64,000 nt of DNA from Rathayibacter agropyri (GCF_013249015.1 NZ_JABRPL010000005.1:1-64000); one strand, 5' to 3'. Positions 16,668-25,119 are shown, numbered from the stretch's first letter. Program-made: numbers and translations. Notes: generated by a model not told the origin, from the sequence alone.

Positions 16668-17066
16668 TCAGCGGTCGGTCAGCCGCAGCATCACGCGGGT
16701 GCGGTCGCCGCGGCTGACCAGGCGCTCGATCAGCATGAAGGTGCGGTACTCGAATCGGTACTTGCGGAGGAACACCCGGCCGAGCCGCTCAACCTCCGCC
16801 TCGTCCGCCTCGATCGTGGCATTCGCCTCCACCACTGCGGCACCGTCGGCCACTCGGCCGCGCCGGTCGCAGGGGGCCAGCGTCACTCGCGGGTCGTTGC
16901 GGAGGCGCTTCACCTTCCCGCTGCGGCGCGGAGTGGTCACGATCAGCTCGTCGCCGTCCCGGGCGATCCACACCGGAGTCGACACTCCGACGCCGTTCTT
17001 GCGGAAGGTTGTGAGCGAGACAAAGGACGCGTCGCCGAGAGAGGAGAGGGCGGAGGAAAGAGGCAT
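16668..17066 (-). CDS. PPOX-class flavin/F420-dependent protein
   Basis: A 132-aa split-barrel protein of the pyridoxamine-5'-phosphate-oxidase-like family. Typical elements are FVSLTTFRKNGVGVSTPVWI, then IVTTPRRSGKVKRLRNDPRV (a cofactor-phosphate-contacting region). Actinobacterial members often use F420 or heme degradation products; the cofactor cannot be fixed from sequence. TAGTCT sits 6 nt before the ATG, giving a leaderless start. Confidence 0.88.
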   Translation of the reverse strand: MPLSSALSSLGDASFVSLTTFRKNGVGVSTPVWIARDGDELIVTTPRRSGKVKRLRNDPRVTLAPCDRRGRVADGAAVVEANATIEADEAEVERLGRVFLRKYRFEYRTFMLIERLVSRGDRTRVMLRLTDR

Positions 17067-17143
17067 GTCCGAAGACTAGAGCCGTCCGGAGCCGTCACCG
17101 CAAGCCTCCGGAGGGTTCCGATTCACCCCCGTAGGCTGGCGAA

Positions 17144-17974
17144 ATGATCGACCCGACGCCTCTGATCGGCCACACCGAGGCGCCCAACCTGCATGTGATG
17201 ACCTACAACATTCGCCGGCGGATGCCGCGTCTCACCTCCCGCGCCGTCGACCGGTGGGAGCGCCGCAGGCCCCTCGTTCAGCGGCTCCTCGAGCAGGAGC
17301 GGCCCTCGATCCTGGCCGTGCAGGAGGCGCTGCCCGACCAGTCCGTGGCCGTGCACGACGCGCTCGGCTCCTCCTTCGAGGCACTGGGTTTCGGCCGCGA
17401 CGCCGACCGCGGCGGAGAACGCGTGATGCTCTTCGTCGATCGACGCCGCTTCGCCGTGCGGCACTGGAGTCAGATTGCCCTGTCCGCAACGCCTGACGTT
17501 GCAGGCTCGCGCAGCTGGGGCAACCGCATCCCGCGCACCGCTGTGATCGCCGAGCTCACCGATCACGCGACGCATCGCGAACTGACCGTCGTCGCCACTC
17601 ACTTCGACCACGTTTCTCGGCGTTCCCGTCTGCGCTCGGCCGAACTGGTCGCTGCGCGGGTGCTCGAGCTCGGCCGTCCGGCGATCGTAATGGGTGACAC
17701 GAACACCGATGTCGACACCGCTCCCTATCGGGCGTTGCTCGACAGGGGCCGACTCATCGACTCCTGGGACGCCGCCGAGCAGCACCTCACCCCGGCGTGG
17801 GGCACCTTCTCGAACTACCGGGCGCCCGCGTCGGGGCGGCGGATCGACTGGCTGGTCGTCAGCGCCGGCGCTTTCGACGTCCTCTCGGCGGGGATCAACG
17901 CGGTCCGCTACGACGCTGCAGCACCCTCCGACCACGAGCCGGTCCAGGCCGTGCTGCGCTTCACGAAGCCGTGA
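17144..17974 (+). CDS. endonuclease/exonuclease/phosphatase family protein
   Basis: A 276-aa EEP-superfamily protein. The catalytic set is present in order: MTYNIRRRM (Asn), LAVQEA (Glu), VVATHFDHVS (His), VMGDTNTD (Asp/Asn), RRIDWLVVS (Asp) and SDHEPVQA (terminal Asp-His). It has no signal peptide. Substrates of the family are nucleic acids or phospholipids; this one is unassigned. TAGGCT at 17132-17137 lies 6 nt before the ATG, a leaderless promoter. Its stop overlaps the next gene's GTG by 4 nt. Confidence 0.88.
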   Translation: MIDPTPLIGHTEAPNLHVMTYNIRRRMPRLTSRAVDRWERRRPLVQRLLEQERPSILAVQEALPDQSVAVHDALGSSFEALGFGRDADRGGERVMLFVDRRRFAVRHWSQIALSATPDVAGSRSWGNRIPRTAVIAELTDHATHRELTVVATHFDHVSRRSRLRSAELVAARVLELGRPAIVMGDTNTDVDTAPYRALLDRGRLIDSWDAAEQHLTPAWGTFSNYRAPASGRRIDWLVVSAGAFDVLSAGINAVRYDAAAPSDHEPVQAVLRFTKP

Positions 17975-18567
17975 GCGTCTCCGTCTTCGTCGCGACCTTC
18001 CTCCAGCCCCCGCGCACCCGTGGCGAGTGGCTGGCCGACGCCGTCCGCGCAGTCGGAGCGGCGAGCGTCGTGGCTGCCGCAATCGGTTGGGGCCTGATTG
18101 ATGTCGCCGTTCTGGCGCTCGCCGCGATCGGCCTCGTGCTGCCGCGATTCCTCGGTATTCGGCCGGCGCTCGACGCGGCGTTCGGTGGGGCGCTGCTCGT
18201 CGCGTCCTGGAGCAGCGTGCTCGATCTCTACGAGGCGTGGGTCGGCTGGGACCTGGTGGTGCACTGCCTGCTGAACGGGCTCGTCGCGGCGGTCGCCTAC
18301 ATCGTCGCCGCACGAGCCGGAGTCGTGCCGACCGTGTCGGGCGAACGTGGGCCGCTGACTCCCGCGGTCGTGCTCTGCGGGTGCTTCGGCACCACCGCAG
18401 GCGTGCTGTGGGAGTGGGGCGAGTGGGCGGGCCACCGCTTCATCGACTCCTCGATCTTCGTCGGCTACGAGGACACCCTCGGCGATCTCGCTGCCGGCAC
18501 CGTGGGGTCTCTTCTGGCCGGCATCCTTTTGCGCTTCTGGTCAGCGAAGTCCCGCCTCGCCTCCTGA
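17971..18567 (+). CDS. DUF2238/YjdF-like membrane protein
   Basis: A 198-aa membrane protein with about six hydrophobic segments. Features shared with the YjdF/DUF2238 group are a charged motif DLYEAWVGWDLVVHCLLNG, then GVLWEWGEWAGHRF and GYEDTLGDLAAGTVGS. The GTG start overlaps the EEP gene stop in GTGA, so the pair is translationally coupled and may work together at the membrane. The function is unknown. Confidence 0.72.
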   Translation: MSVSVFVATFLQPPRTRGEWLADAVRAVGAASVVAAAIGWGLIDVAVLALAAIGLVLPRFLGIRPALDAAFGGALLVASWSSVLDLYEAWVGWDLVVHCLLNGLVAAVAYIVAARAGVVPTVSGERGPLTPAVVLCGCFGTTAGVLWEWGEWAGHRFIDSSIFVGYEDTLGDLAAGTVGSLLAGILLRFWSAKSRLAS

Positions 18568-18705
18568 CTGCGCCCGTCTCTCGCGCGTCGTCGACGGCGC
18601 GGCCCCTCCGACGCAGCGGTGCGGAGGCGGCGCCAGAATCGATGCCGTGCCGAGCCCTCGACCTATCCTCAGCGAAAGATAACGCTGGAGAGGGGGACGC
18701 GAGTG

Positions 18706-20535
18706 ATGGACGCCGTGTCAGTTGTGGTGTTTTATGCCGAGATCGCCGAGAAGCTGTGCACTCGGCTGCGACAGGCCGCGGACGTGCTCGAGGGCCAGTT
18801 CTTGTCGAGAAGTGCGATGGTCGAGCAGGCGATGATCGACTTCTCGGGCACGTACTCGCGGATGTTTCACGACAATTTCCGGGACGAGGTGAGCGATCGG
18901 CATCGGCTCATCGACGAGCTCCGCGACTTCGCGGCGCAGGTGACCCTCATTGCGGGCCAGGCGGACTGCGAGAATCGGCGTCGACGCGAACTCGCCGAGT
19001 GGCAGGAGCGCGAAGCTCAGCGGCAGCGCGACTCCGCTGACCCCGTCCTCGCGCTGGCGCTGAGCCTGGAGCAGTTCGTCGACCTGCGTCCGAGTACAGA
19101 GCCGATCATTCCGAAGCCGATCATGGTGAGCTTCGCCCCTCGGCCTCGGTACCGATACTGCGGCGGCTCGCCGACCCGCGAGCGAAGCTCGGCCGACCCT
19201 GAGCGCCTTCGCGTCTTCGCAGGAGGTGTCCGAGTCCTCGTGGACGAGGCAGTCGGCCCGCTCGTGCTGCTCCGCGCGGTTTGGCGCGTTTTCCTCGAGG
19301 ACTGCTGGTGGGCGCGGATTGAGTATGCTGACGTGCTGCCCGGCTTCGACTCCTTTCTTGCCGCGCTCGTCGAAGACGCGAACTGGGCCGAGCGGATCGC
19401 CACCGCGTTCGAGCAGGCGGGCGGTGCAGGGCTCACCAACACTGCGCTCGACGCTCGGGCCTCCTCCCAGGCGCCGCCCGCTTTACTGCGGCTGCTCGAG
19501 CCGGGCCTGAGTCCTGCCGAGGTGGCGGCGGAGTGGTCCCCGATGGATCTCGCGCTGGAGGATATCGCCGCGCTGCCCCTGTCGACGCGCCTGGGTCTGG
19601 CGGGCCTCAACGGTCTGCCGGCCGCCGTCCGAGATGCCGCCTCCCGTTCGCTGCTCGCCGATGCCGTCGCGGATCCGGCGCGGACGCGGACCTCGATGGG
19701 GCTGACGTCGCCCGGTGGGCCTTCGCTGGAGGAGTTCGAGCACCAGGTGAGCGCACTGGCGGCGGGGCTGGCGTCGGCGGATGCCCGTGCACGGCGCGGC
19801 GGCAACGTTGCGCAATTGGTGGGGTTCGGGTCTGATGACGGCATGCTGACGGCGGCCGTCTCGATCGGCAATCTCGATACAGCATCGACGGTGATCATCA
19901 ACGTGCCCGGCGCGGGAACGACGCTCGACGGAACCAGGGGAAATCTGGACGCAGCGGCGGATCTGCAACTGAAGACCCTGAGAGAGGGAGGTGTACCTAC
20001 AGCCGTCGTCGCCTGGCTCGGTTACCGGGCACCGTCTTTCCCGGAGGTGCCGGGGATAGACCGGGCAACCTCCGGCGCTGAGCGCTTCGCCACCTTCCTC
20101 GACGGACTGTACGACTCGCGGCGCGATGCCCCGCCTGACCGGGTGACGGTCATCGCCCACTCCTACGGGTCGACCCTCGTCGCCATCGCGGTGCAGCTCA
20201 CCGAGCATCGGATCGACGACTTCGTCGCTTACGGCTCCCCGGGCTTCCAGACGGGGACGGGGGTGGCCGACCTGAACGTCGATGAGGTGCACGCCACCGA
20301 AGCCACGGCGGATAACACAGCGATCGTGGGTCGCTTGTTGTCGGCTCCCAATCGAACGGATCCGCGGGAACTCTCGGGCGTGCACGTGTTCTCCTCCGAG
20401 GAAGGCCCTGGCACGCGCGCCGTGACGACACACGACATGACTCCCGATCAATCGGGTGGGGCCGTCGGCTATCTGTCGCCCGACTCCACGACGATGGCGT
20501 CCATCGCCCGCATCGCGGTTGGAGGGGAGCCGTGA
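18706..20535 (+). CDS. WXG-like helical domain + DUF1023 alpha/beta-hydrolase, candidate secreted effector
   Basis: A 609-aa two-part protein. Residues 1-110 are charged, heptad-like helices (FSGTYSRMFHDNFRDEVSDR) resembling ESAT-6/WXG100-type domains that direct proteins to type VII-like secretion; there is no signal peptide. The C-terminal third is a DUF1023 alpha/beta hydrolase: IINVPGAGTTLDGTRGN, the nucleophile elbow VIAHSYGS with Ser486, then FVAYGSPGF, and a candidate His in TTHDMTP. So a lipase or esterase activity is likely. The ATG at 18706 is preceded by a purine-rich GGAGAGGGGG. Its stop overlaps the first of three lipoprotein-like genes in a 4-nt GTGA. Effector function is inference from architecture. 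Confidence 0.8.
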   Translation: MDAVSVVVFYAEIAEKLCTRLRQAADVLEGQFLSRSAMVEQAMIDFSGTYSRMFHDNFRDEVSDRHRLIDELRDFAAQVTLIAGQADCENRRRRELAEWQEREAQRQRDSADPVLALALSLEQFVDLRPSTEPIIPKPIMVSFAPRPRYRYCGGSPTRERSSADPERLRVFAGGVRVLVDEAVGPLVLLRAVWRVFLEDCWWARIEYADVLPGFDSFLAALVEDANWAERIATAFEQAGGAGLTNTALDARASSQAPPALLRLLEPGLSPAEVAAEWSPMDLALEDIAALPLSTRLGLAGLNGLPAAVRDAASRSLLADAVADPARTRTSMGLTSPGGPSLEEFEHQVSALAAGLASADARARRGGNVAQLVGFGSDDGMLTAAVSIGNLDTASTVIINVPGAGTTLDGTRGNLDAAADLQLKTLREGGVPTAVVAWLGYRAPSFPEVPGIDRATSGAERFATFLDGLYDSRRDAPPDRVTVIAHSYGSTLVAIAVQLTEHRIDDFVAYGSPGFQTGTGVADLNVDEVHATEATADNTAIVGRLLSAPNRTDPRELSGVHVFSSEEGPGTRAVTTHDMTPDQSGGAVGYLSPDSTTMASIARIAVGGEP

Positions 20536-21236
20536 CGGAGTGGGGACGACGATGGCGGGTCACGGGGCTCGCGTTACTGGTGTTGGTGGTAAGCGTCGGG
20601 TGCGGCGCGGGAGAGGAGCGGAACGTGAGGGATGCGGCAGGTCTGACGCGGGAGGACGTTGCGGCGTTGAGTCAGGAGCAGGAGTTTGCTCTCGCGGCGG
20701 AGCATTATGCGCACGTGGAGGACTTGTTGCGGGAGGCGCAGTTGCAGATCAGCGACGGAGAGTGGACCTGGATTGGCGTGGACTGGATTCCGTGGTCGGG
20801 CGACTCCGGCGGCGTCGGCGGACCGCTCTCCGGGTCAACCGGTGCGAACAGCTATTACTTCATGGCGAGCCGCCTTCAGGTTGTACCGGGCGGCTCGGGC
20901 GATGAGGCGGGCTTGGAGCCGATGCGTCGGTATTTTGAGCAGAAGGGCTGGAAGTATTACGTCCGGGAGATGTCGGGGTCTCACGATATTTGGGGCATGA
21001 CGGGTGATGGTTATCAGGTGACGTGGGCTGTGCGTGATAATGGCCGCTATTCACTCGATGTCTATAGTGAGTTGTTCTGGTCGAATGATTCGACCGAGTT
21101 GACGATCGCGATCGGTGGTAGGGATACGACGAATACGCCGGTCACGTCGCCGCCGGGTGTTTTCGTTCCGTTCCCGAAGTGGGAGGACCCGTTCACCCGC
21201 CCGCCGATTATGCGCGAACCGCCTGCGCGGTCGTAG
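20532..21236 (+). CDS. lipoprotein-like paralogue 1 of 3 (possible immunity protein)
   Basis: A 234-aa protein with a short basic N-terminus, a hydrophobic core (LALLVLVVSVG) and Cys24, a plausible though weak lipobox, so it is probably a membrane-anchored lipoprotein. The mature part begins GAGEERNVRDAAGLTREDV and contains WTWIGVDW, DIWGMTGDGY, LFWSNDSTEL and the C-terminal PFPKWEDPFTRPPIM. It resembles the LppA-like lipoproteins of actinobacteria, but I cannot confirm the family. The GTG start overlaps the stop of the lipase-like gene (GTGA) with GGAGGGG upstream, so the two are made together. Immunity to the hydrolase is inference. Confidence 0.75.
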   Translation: MTEWGRRWRVTGLALLVLVVSVGCGAGEERNVRDAAGLTREDVAALSQEQEFALAAEHYAHVEDLLREAQLQISDGEWTWIGVDWIPWSGDSGGVGGPLSGSTGANSYYFMASRLQVVPGGSGDEAGLEPMRRYFEQKGWKYYVREMSGSHDIWGMTGDGYQVTWAVRDNGRYSLDVYSELFWSNDSTELTIAIGGRDTTNTPVTSPPGVFVPFPKWEDPFTRPPIMREPPARS

Positions 21237-21257
21237 GAGTAGAGGAGGGCGAAGGGA

Positions 21258-21956
21258 GTGCCGCGTACATCGTGGCGGGTACTCGTGCTCACGGTGGTGG
21301 TGCTGGCCGGGAGTGTCGGGTGCGGCGCGGGAGAGGAGCGGAACGTGAGGGATGCGGCAGGTCTGACGCGGGAGGACGTTGCGGCGTTGAGTCAGGAGGA
21401 GGAGTTTGCTCTCGCGGCGGAGCATTACGTGCATGTGGAGGAGTTGCTGCGGGACGCGCAGTTGCAGATCAGCGACGAAGAGTGGACCTGGATTGGAGGT
21501 GACCGAGTGCCCTATGGGGGCGGCGCGGGCGGCGTCGGCGGGCCGCTGGCGGGATCCAACCACACGAATAGCTATTACCTTATGGCGAGCCGTCTTCAGG
21601 TTGTGCCGGGTGGGTCGGGTGATGAGGTGGGTTTGGAGCCGATGCGCCGGTATTTCGAGGAGAAGGGCTGGCAGTATTATATCCGGGCTATGTCGGGGTC
21701 TCACGATATTTGGGGTATCACGGGTGACGGTTATCGGGTGGCGTGGGAGGTGCGTGATAATGGCCGCTATTCGCTCGATGTGTATAGCGAGTTGTTTTGG
21801 TCGAATGATTCGACCGAGTTGATAATTGCGATTGGCGGCAGGGATGCGACAGATACGCCGTTCACGTCTCGTCCGGGCGTGTTCGTTCCGTTCCCGAAGT
21901 GGGACGACCCGTTCACCCGCCCGCCGATTATGCGCGAACCGCCTGCGCGGTCGTAG
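21258..21956 (+). CDS. lipoprotein-like paralogue 2 of 3
   Basis: A 232-aa paralogue of the preceding gene, starting GTG at 21258 after GAAGGG. Hydrophobic signal then SVGC. The first 30 mature residues and the last 25 are almost identical to copy 1, at DNA level too, while the segment between WTWIG and ASRLQVV differs (GDRVPYGGGAGG here, VDWIPWSGDSGG in copy 1). The gap to copy 1 is 21 nt. This pattern fits tandem duplication with local divergence or gene conversion. Confidence 0.75.
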   Translation: MPRTSWRVLVLTVVVLAGSVGCGAGEERNVRDAAGLTREDVAALSQEEEFALAAEHYVHVEELLRDAQLQISDEEWTWIGGDRVPYGGGAGGVGGPLAGSNHTNSYYLMASRLQVVPGGSGDEVGLEPMRRYFEEKGWQYYIRAMSGSHDIWGITGDGYRVAWEVRDNGRYSLDVYSELFWSNDSTELIIAIGGRDATDTPFTSRPGVFVPFPKWDDPFTRPPIMREPPARS

Positions 21957-21959
21957 GAA

Positions 21960-22676
21960 GTGGAGTGGGCGAAGCGAGTGCGGGGTAGGCCGTGGCGGGT
22001 GATCGTGCTCGCGTTGCTGGTCTCGGTGGTGTGCGTCGGGTGCGGCGCGGGAGAGGAGCGGAACGTGAGGGATGCGGCAGGTCTGACGCGGGAGGACGTT
22101 GCGGGGTTGAGTCAGGAGGAGGAGTTTGCTCTCGTGGCGGAGCGTTATGCGCATGTGGAGGAGTTGTTGCGGGAGGCACAGTTGCAGATCAGCGATGGAG
22201 AGTGGACCTGGGTCGGTGTCGATTGGCTTCCGCATGGCGGTGGCTCGGGCGGAGTCGGCGGGCCGCTCCCTGGGTCGAACAGTGGGAACACTTATTACCT
22301 TGAGGCTGGTAGGTACCAAGATGTGCCGGGCGGGTCGGGTGATGAGGCGGGTTTGGACCCGATGCGCCGGTATTTTGAGGAAAAGGGCTGGCAGTATTAC
22401 GTCCGGGATTTGTCGGGGGATCACGATATCTGGGGTGTTACCGGTGACGGTTATCGGGTGGCGTGGACTGTGCGGAAGATTGGTCGTTATTCGCTCAGAG
22501 TATTCAGTGAGTTGTTTTGGTCGAATGATTCGACCGAGTTGACGATCGCGATTGGCGGCAGGGATACGACGAATACGCCGATCACGTCGCCGCCGGGTGT
22601 TTTCGTTCCGTTCCCGAAGTGGGACGACCCGTTCACCCGCCCACCGATCATGCGCGAGCCTCCCGCCACTCCGTAG
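21960..22676 (+). CDS. lipoprotein-like paralogue 3 of 3
   Basis: A third paralogue, up to 238 aa, 3 nt after copy 2. The first GTG (21960) has no good ribosome site; an in-frame GTG at 21978 after GGGCGAAGCGA is possible. A hydrophobic signal ends CVGC. The central variable part differs again (VDWLPHGGGSGG, then NTYYLEAGRYQDV), and late parts diverge (DLSGDHDIWGVTGDGY), but both ends match copies 1 and 2. It is the last gene of the unit; a terminator follows at 22682-22705. Confidence 0.75.
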   Translation: MEWAKRVRGRPWRVIVLALLVSVVCVGCGAGEERNVRDAAGLTREDVAGLSQEEEFALVAERYAHVEELLREAQLQISDGEWTWVGVDWLPHGGGSGGVGGPLPGSNSGNTYYLEAGRYQDVPGGSGDEAGLDPMRRYFEEKGWQYYVRDLSGDHDIWGVTGDGYRVAWTVRKIGRYSLRVFSELFWSNDSTELTIAIGGRDTTNTPITSPPGVFVPFPKWDDPFTRPPIMREPPATP

Positions 22677-22681
22677 CGGGA

Positions 22682-22705
22682 GGGGCAAAGCTGCGGCTTC
22701 GCCCC
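22682..22705. terminator. bidirectional terminator hairpin
   Basis: GGGGCAAAGC and GCTTCGCCCC pair (9 of 10) around a TGCG loop between the convergent stops of the third lipoprotein gene (22676) and the acidic-protein gene (22713). Confidence 0.7.
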
Positions 22706-22712
22706 GCTTGCC

Positions 22713-23024
22713 CTACTTCGTGCCGGCGTGGCCCGGGAACGGCTTGCCGTTCAGCGAAACCTCGCCGGGGTCGACCTCGACGGTGCCGACGTCATCCGGA
22801 CCGCCCGTACCGGGCACGGCTTTCACGTCTGCCGAGCCGGAGATATCGGTACGGCTTGCGGCCGGGTCCTCGTCCTGCTTTGCCTCGGTCTCGCGCTCGC
22901 TGCCGGGAGACTCCGCCATGTCCTTCTCGATCGTCTCGCTCTCCGAGGAGGTGGCCGGCGCCGCTCCGTCCGGCGCGCCGATCGTCGAGCCCTGGTCGTC
23001 CTGCTCCGTGCGGTCCTGGTCCAT
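22713..23024 (-). CDS. acidic hypothetical protein
   Basis: A 103-aa acidic, Ser/Asp/Glu-rich protein (MDQDRTEQDDQGSTIG at the start, SLNGKPFPGHAGTK at the end), with no membrane segment and no known domain; probably disordered. The ATG at 23024 has AAAGGCG upstream. It is divergent from the protein kinase gene and shares its 174-nt regulatory region, which holds a 20-bp palindrome. Confidence 0.6.
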   Translation of the reverse strand: MDQDRTEQDDQGSTIGAPDGAAPATSSESETIEKDMAESPGSERETEAKQDEDPAASRTDISGSADVKAVPGTGGPDDVGTVEVDPGEVSLNGKPFPGHAGTK

Positions 23025-23051
23025 GTCGTCGCCTTTCGTCTGAACCTTCGA

Positions 23052-23071
23052 CGCTACGTCCGGACGTAGCG
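23052..23071. promoter_or_regulatory. 20-bp perfect palindrome, candidate operator
   Basis: CGCTACGTCCGGACGTAGCG at 23052-23071 is identical to its reverse complement. It lies 28 nt upstream of the acidic-protein gene and 127 nt upstream of the kinase gene on the other strand, a usual place for a dimeric repressor. Further down, ACCAGGG (23115) and CCCTGGT (23140) form an inverted repeat overlapping a TACCCT hexamer at 23132. Confidence 0.55.
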
Positions 23072-23197
23072 GCAGGCACCGGCTTGACAGCTCTGCGCCG
23101 GTGCTTCGAGTGGCACCAGGGAGGGACGTACTACCCTGGTAGGACGGTCGCACCGGGGGGCGCGGCACACGCCGCAGCACCCGCGCGAGGAGGATCC

Positions 23198-24460
23198 GTG
23201 GCATCCCACCGGACAGGCGAGACCCCTGTCGTCGGCACGACGATCGGCGGACGGTACACGGTCGAGACGCTGATAGGCCGCGGAGGGATGGCGACGGTGT
23301 ACCGCGCCCGGGATGAGATTTTGGGCCGCTCGGTCGCGCTGAAGATGTTCGCGCCGGGTGTCGACGATCCGCAGGGCCTCCAGCGCAAGGCCTCCGAGAT
23401 TCGTCTGCTGGCGGCTCTGAATCATCCGGCACTGGTCACTCTTTATGATGCGCACGACGGCGGGGACGACACCAACGGCCAGGCCTACATGGTGATGGAG
23501 CTCGCCGAAGGCCCCAGCCTCTCCGAGCGCCTGGCCTCCGGGCCTGTTGCACCGAACGACGTGGCGTCGATGGCCGCCGATCTCGGCGAAGCTTTGCACA
23601 CGGTCCACGCGGCCGGAGTCGTGCACCGCGACGTCAAGCCGTCGAATGTCCTCCTCGTGCCGAGTCCGCTGACGAGCCGCGAGTTCCGGCCCAAGCTCGC
23701 CGACTTCGGCATCGCTTCGCTGATCGACGCGACGCGAATCACGGCTCCCGGCACGCTGATTGGCACTGCTGCCTATCTCAGTCCCGAGCAGGCCCACGGG
23801 GGCCCGCTCACCGCCGCCAGCGACGTCTACTCGCTCGGGCTCGTGCTCCTGGAGTCGCTCACTGGTCGCCGCTCGTTCACCGGCTCGGCCATCGAGGTCA
23901 CACTCGCGCGGTTGCTGCGCGACCCCGAGGTGTCGGAGTCGTTCGGTGGCGGCTGGTCCTCTCTCCTGGGTTCGATGACTCGGCGCGAGCCCGGTGAGCG
24001 CCCAACCGCACTGCAGGTGTCGGAGTCGGCGCGTCGCCTGATTGATCCTCGCCGCGACGGTCCGCCGACGGCGATCGTTGTGCCGGACGTGCCTGCGCCG
24101 GCGACTCGGGTCCTTCCGGTCCAGGAACCGACGGAGTACCCCGCCACCGAGGTCATGGGGCCGACGGAGTCGTTCGCGCCGACTCGTCGCTCTGAGACTG
24201 TGGGCCACCCTGCTGCGGAGGTCCCGGCGCCGTCGGAGCGGAGTGCATCGGCCGCTCCTGCGCCTCGCACGGGACCTGCTCCCGCGAGGTCCCGTCGCTC
24301 CGGGCCGAATCCGTGGCTGCTCGTCCTGGTCCTCGCGCTGGTTGCGGTCGCGGTCGGGCTCGTGGTGATCCTGTTCGACGGCCCGCAGTCACCACTGCCC
24401 GCGGTCGACGGCGAGCTCGGTGAGCATCTCCGCCAGCTGCGCGAGAGCATCCGCTCGTGA
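23198..24460 (+). CDS. membrane-anchored Ser/Thr protein kinase (PknB type)
   Basis: A 420-aa eukaryotic-type kinase. The kinase domain spans about residues 12-275: glycine-rich loop IGRGGMATVYRA, Lys in VALKMFAPG, catalytic loop VVHRDVKPSNVLL, DFGIAS, and an activation segment ending GTAAYLSPEQA. A Pro-rich linker leads to one transmembrane helix (NPWLLVLVLALVAVAVGLVVI) and a short external tail of about 30 residues without PASTA repeats. The GTG at 23198 follows GAGGAGG. Its stop overlaps the next gene (GTGA), a secreted lipoprotein that could act as its external partner (inference). Confidence 0.92.
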   Translation: MASHRTGETPVVGTTIGGRYTVETLIGRGGMATVYRARDEILGRSVALKMFAPGVDDPQGLQRKASEIRLLAALNHPALVTLYDAHDGGDDTNGQAYMVMELAEGPSLSERLASGPVAPNDVASMAADLGEALHTVHAAGVVHRDVKPSNVLLVPSPLTSREFRPKLADFGIASLIDATRITAPGTLIGTAAYLSPEQAHGGPLTAASDVYSLGLVLLESLTGRRSFTGSAIEVTLARLLRDPEVSESFGGGWSSLLGSMTRREPGERPTALQVSESARRLIDPRRDGPPTAIVVPDVPAPATRVLPVQEPTEYPATEVMGPTESFAPTRRSETVGHPAAEVPAPSERSASAAPAPRTGPAPARSRRSGPNPWLLVLVLALVAVAVGLVVILFDGPQSPLPAVDGELGEHLRQLRESIRS

Positions 24461-25119
24461 AGCGTCTCCAGCTCCGCGCCTCCGGCGCTGTCCTCGCCAT
24501 CGTTCTCCTCCTGAGCGGATGCTCCGCGTCGGCTTCGGGGATCGATGACGACACCGCGCGCACCCTTGATGCCGCCGTGGTCGCTGTGGCCGAAAAAGCG
24601 TCGACCAGCGACTATCGGGGCGCGGCCACCGCGCTCGACGCTCTCCAGGCTGCCCTCGACGCCGCTCTCGCCGGCGGGTCGGTGACGGCCGATCGCGCGA
24701 GGACCGTGCAGGCTCGCGTCGATGTCGTCCGCGCGGACCTCGACGCTGTGATCGCCGGTGAGGCACAGCCGACTCCACCCGCGACTCCGAGCAGCGAGCC
24801 CGCGCCAGAGGAGACGACTCCGGTTGAGGAGGAACCGGAGGAGGCTCCTGCGCCCGTCGAGACCGAGGACGATCCCGCCCCCACACCCGAGCAGTCGCAG
24901 CCTGCCGAGACTCCGGCCGAGCCCGAGCAGCCGACGCAGCCCACGGAGGAGTCGCCGGAGACGGGGGCTCCTGGAACCGGCGGCAACGGCAATACCGGCG
25001 ACGGAAACAACGGCAACGGAGCACCCGGGAACAGCGGCAATGATCGCGGGAACAGTGGCAACGCTCCTGGAAACAGCGGTCGAACCTCCGGTATCTCAGG
25101 AGACTCCGCCGGCCGCTGA
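24457..25119 (+). CDS. Pro/Glu-rich lipoprotein coupled to the kinase
   Basis: A 220-aa lipoprotein. The signal ends in a clear lipobox LLLSGCSAS. About 80 residues of Ala-rich helix follow (DTARTLDAAVVAVAEKASTS), then a long Pro/Glu/Thr tract and a Gly-Asn-Ser tail (GNSGNDRGNSGN). Such tails usually cross the cell wall. The GTG overlaps the kinase stop by 4 nt, so the pair is one operon; it may present a ligand-binding helix domain to the kinase or report wall stress (inference). Confidence 0.8.
   Translation: MKRLQLRASGAVLAIVLLLSGCSASASGIDDDTARTLDAAVVAVAEKASTSDYRGAATALDALQAALDAALAGGSVTADRARTVQARVDVVRADLDAVIAGEAQPTPPATPSSEPAPEETTPVEEEPEEAPAPVETEDDPAPTPEQSQPAETPAEPEQPTQPTEESPETGAPGTGGNGNTGDGNNGNGAPGNSGNDRGNSGNAPGNSGRTSGISGDSAGR

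Noticed and set aside
20532-22676. The three tandem paralogues as a mobile-element duplication
   Set aside because: No terminal inverted repeats, transposase or target-site duplication; simple tandem gene duplication explains the pattern.
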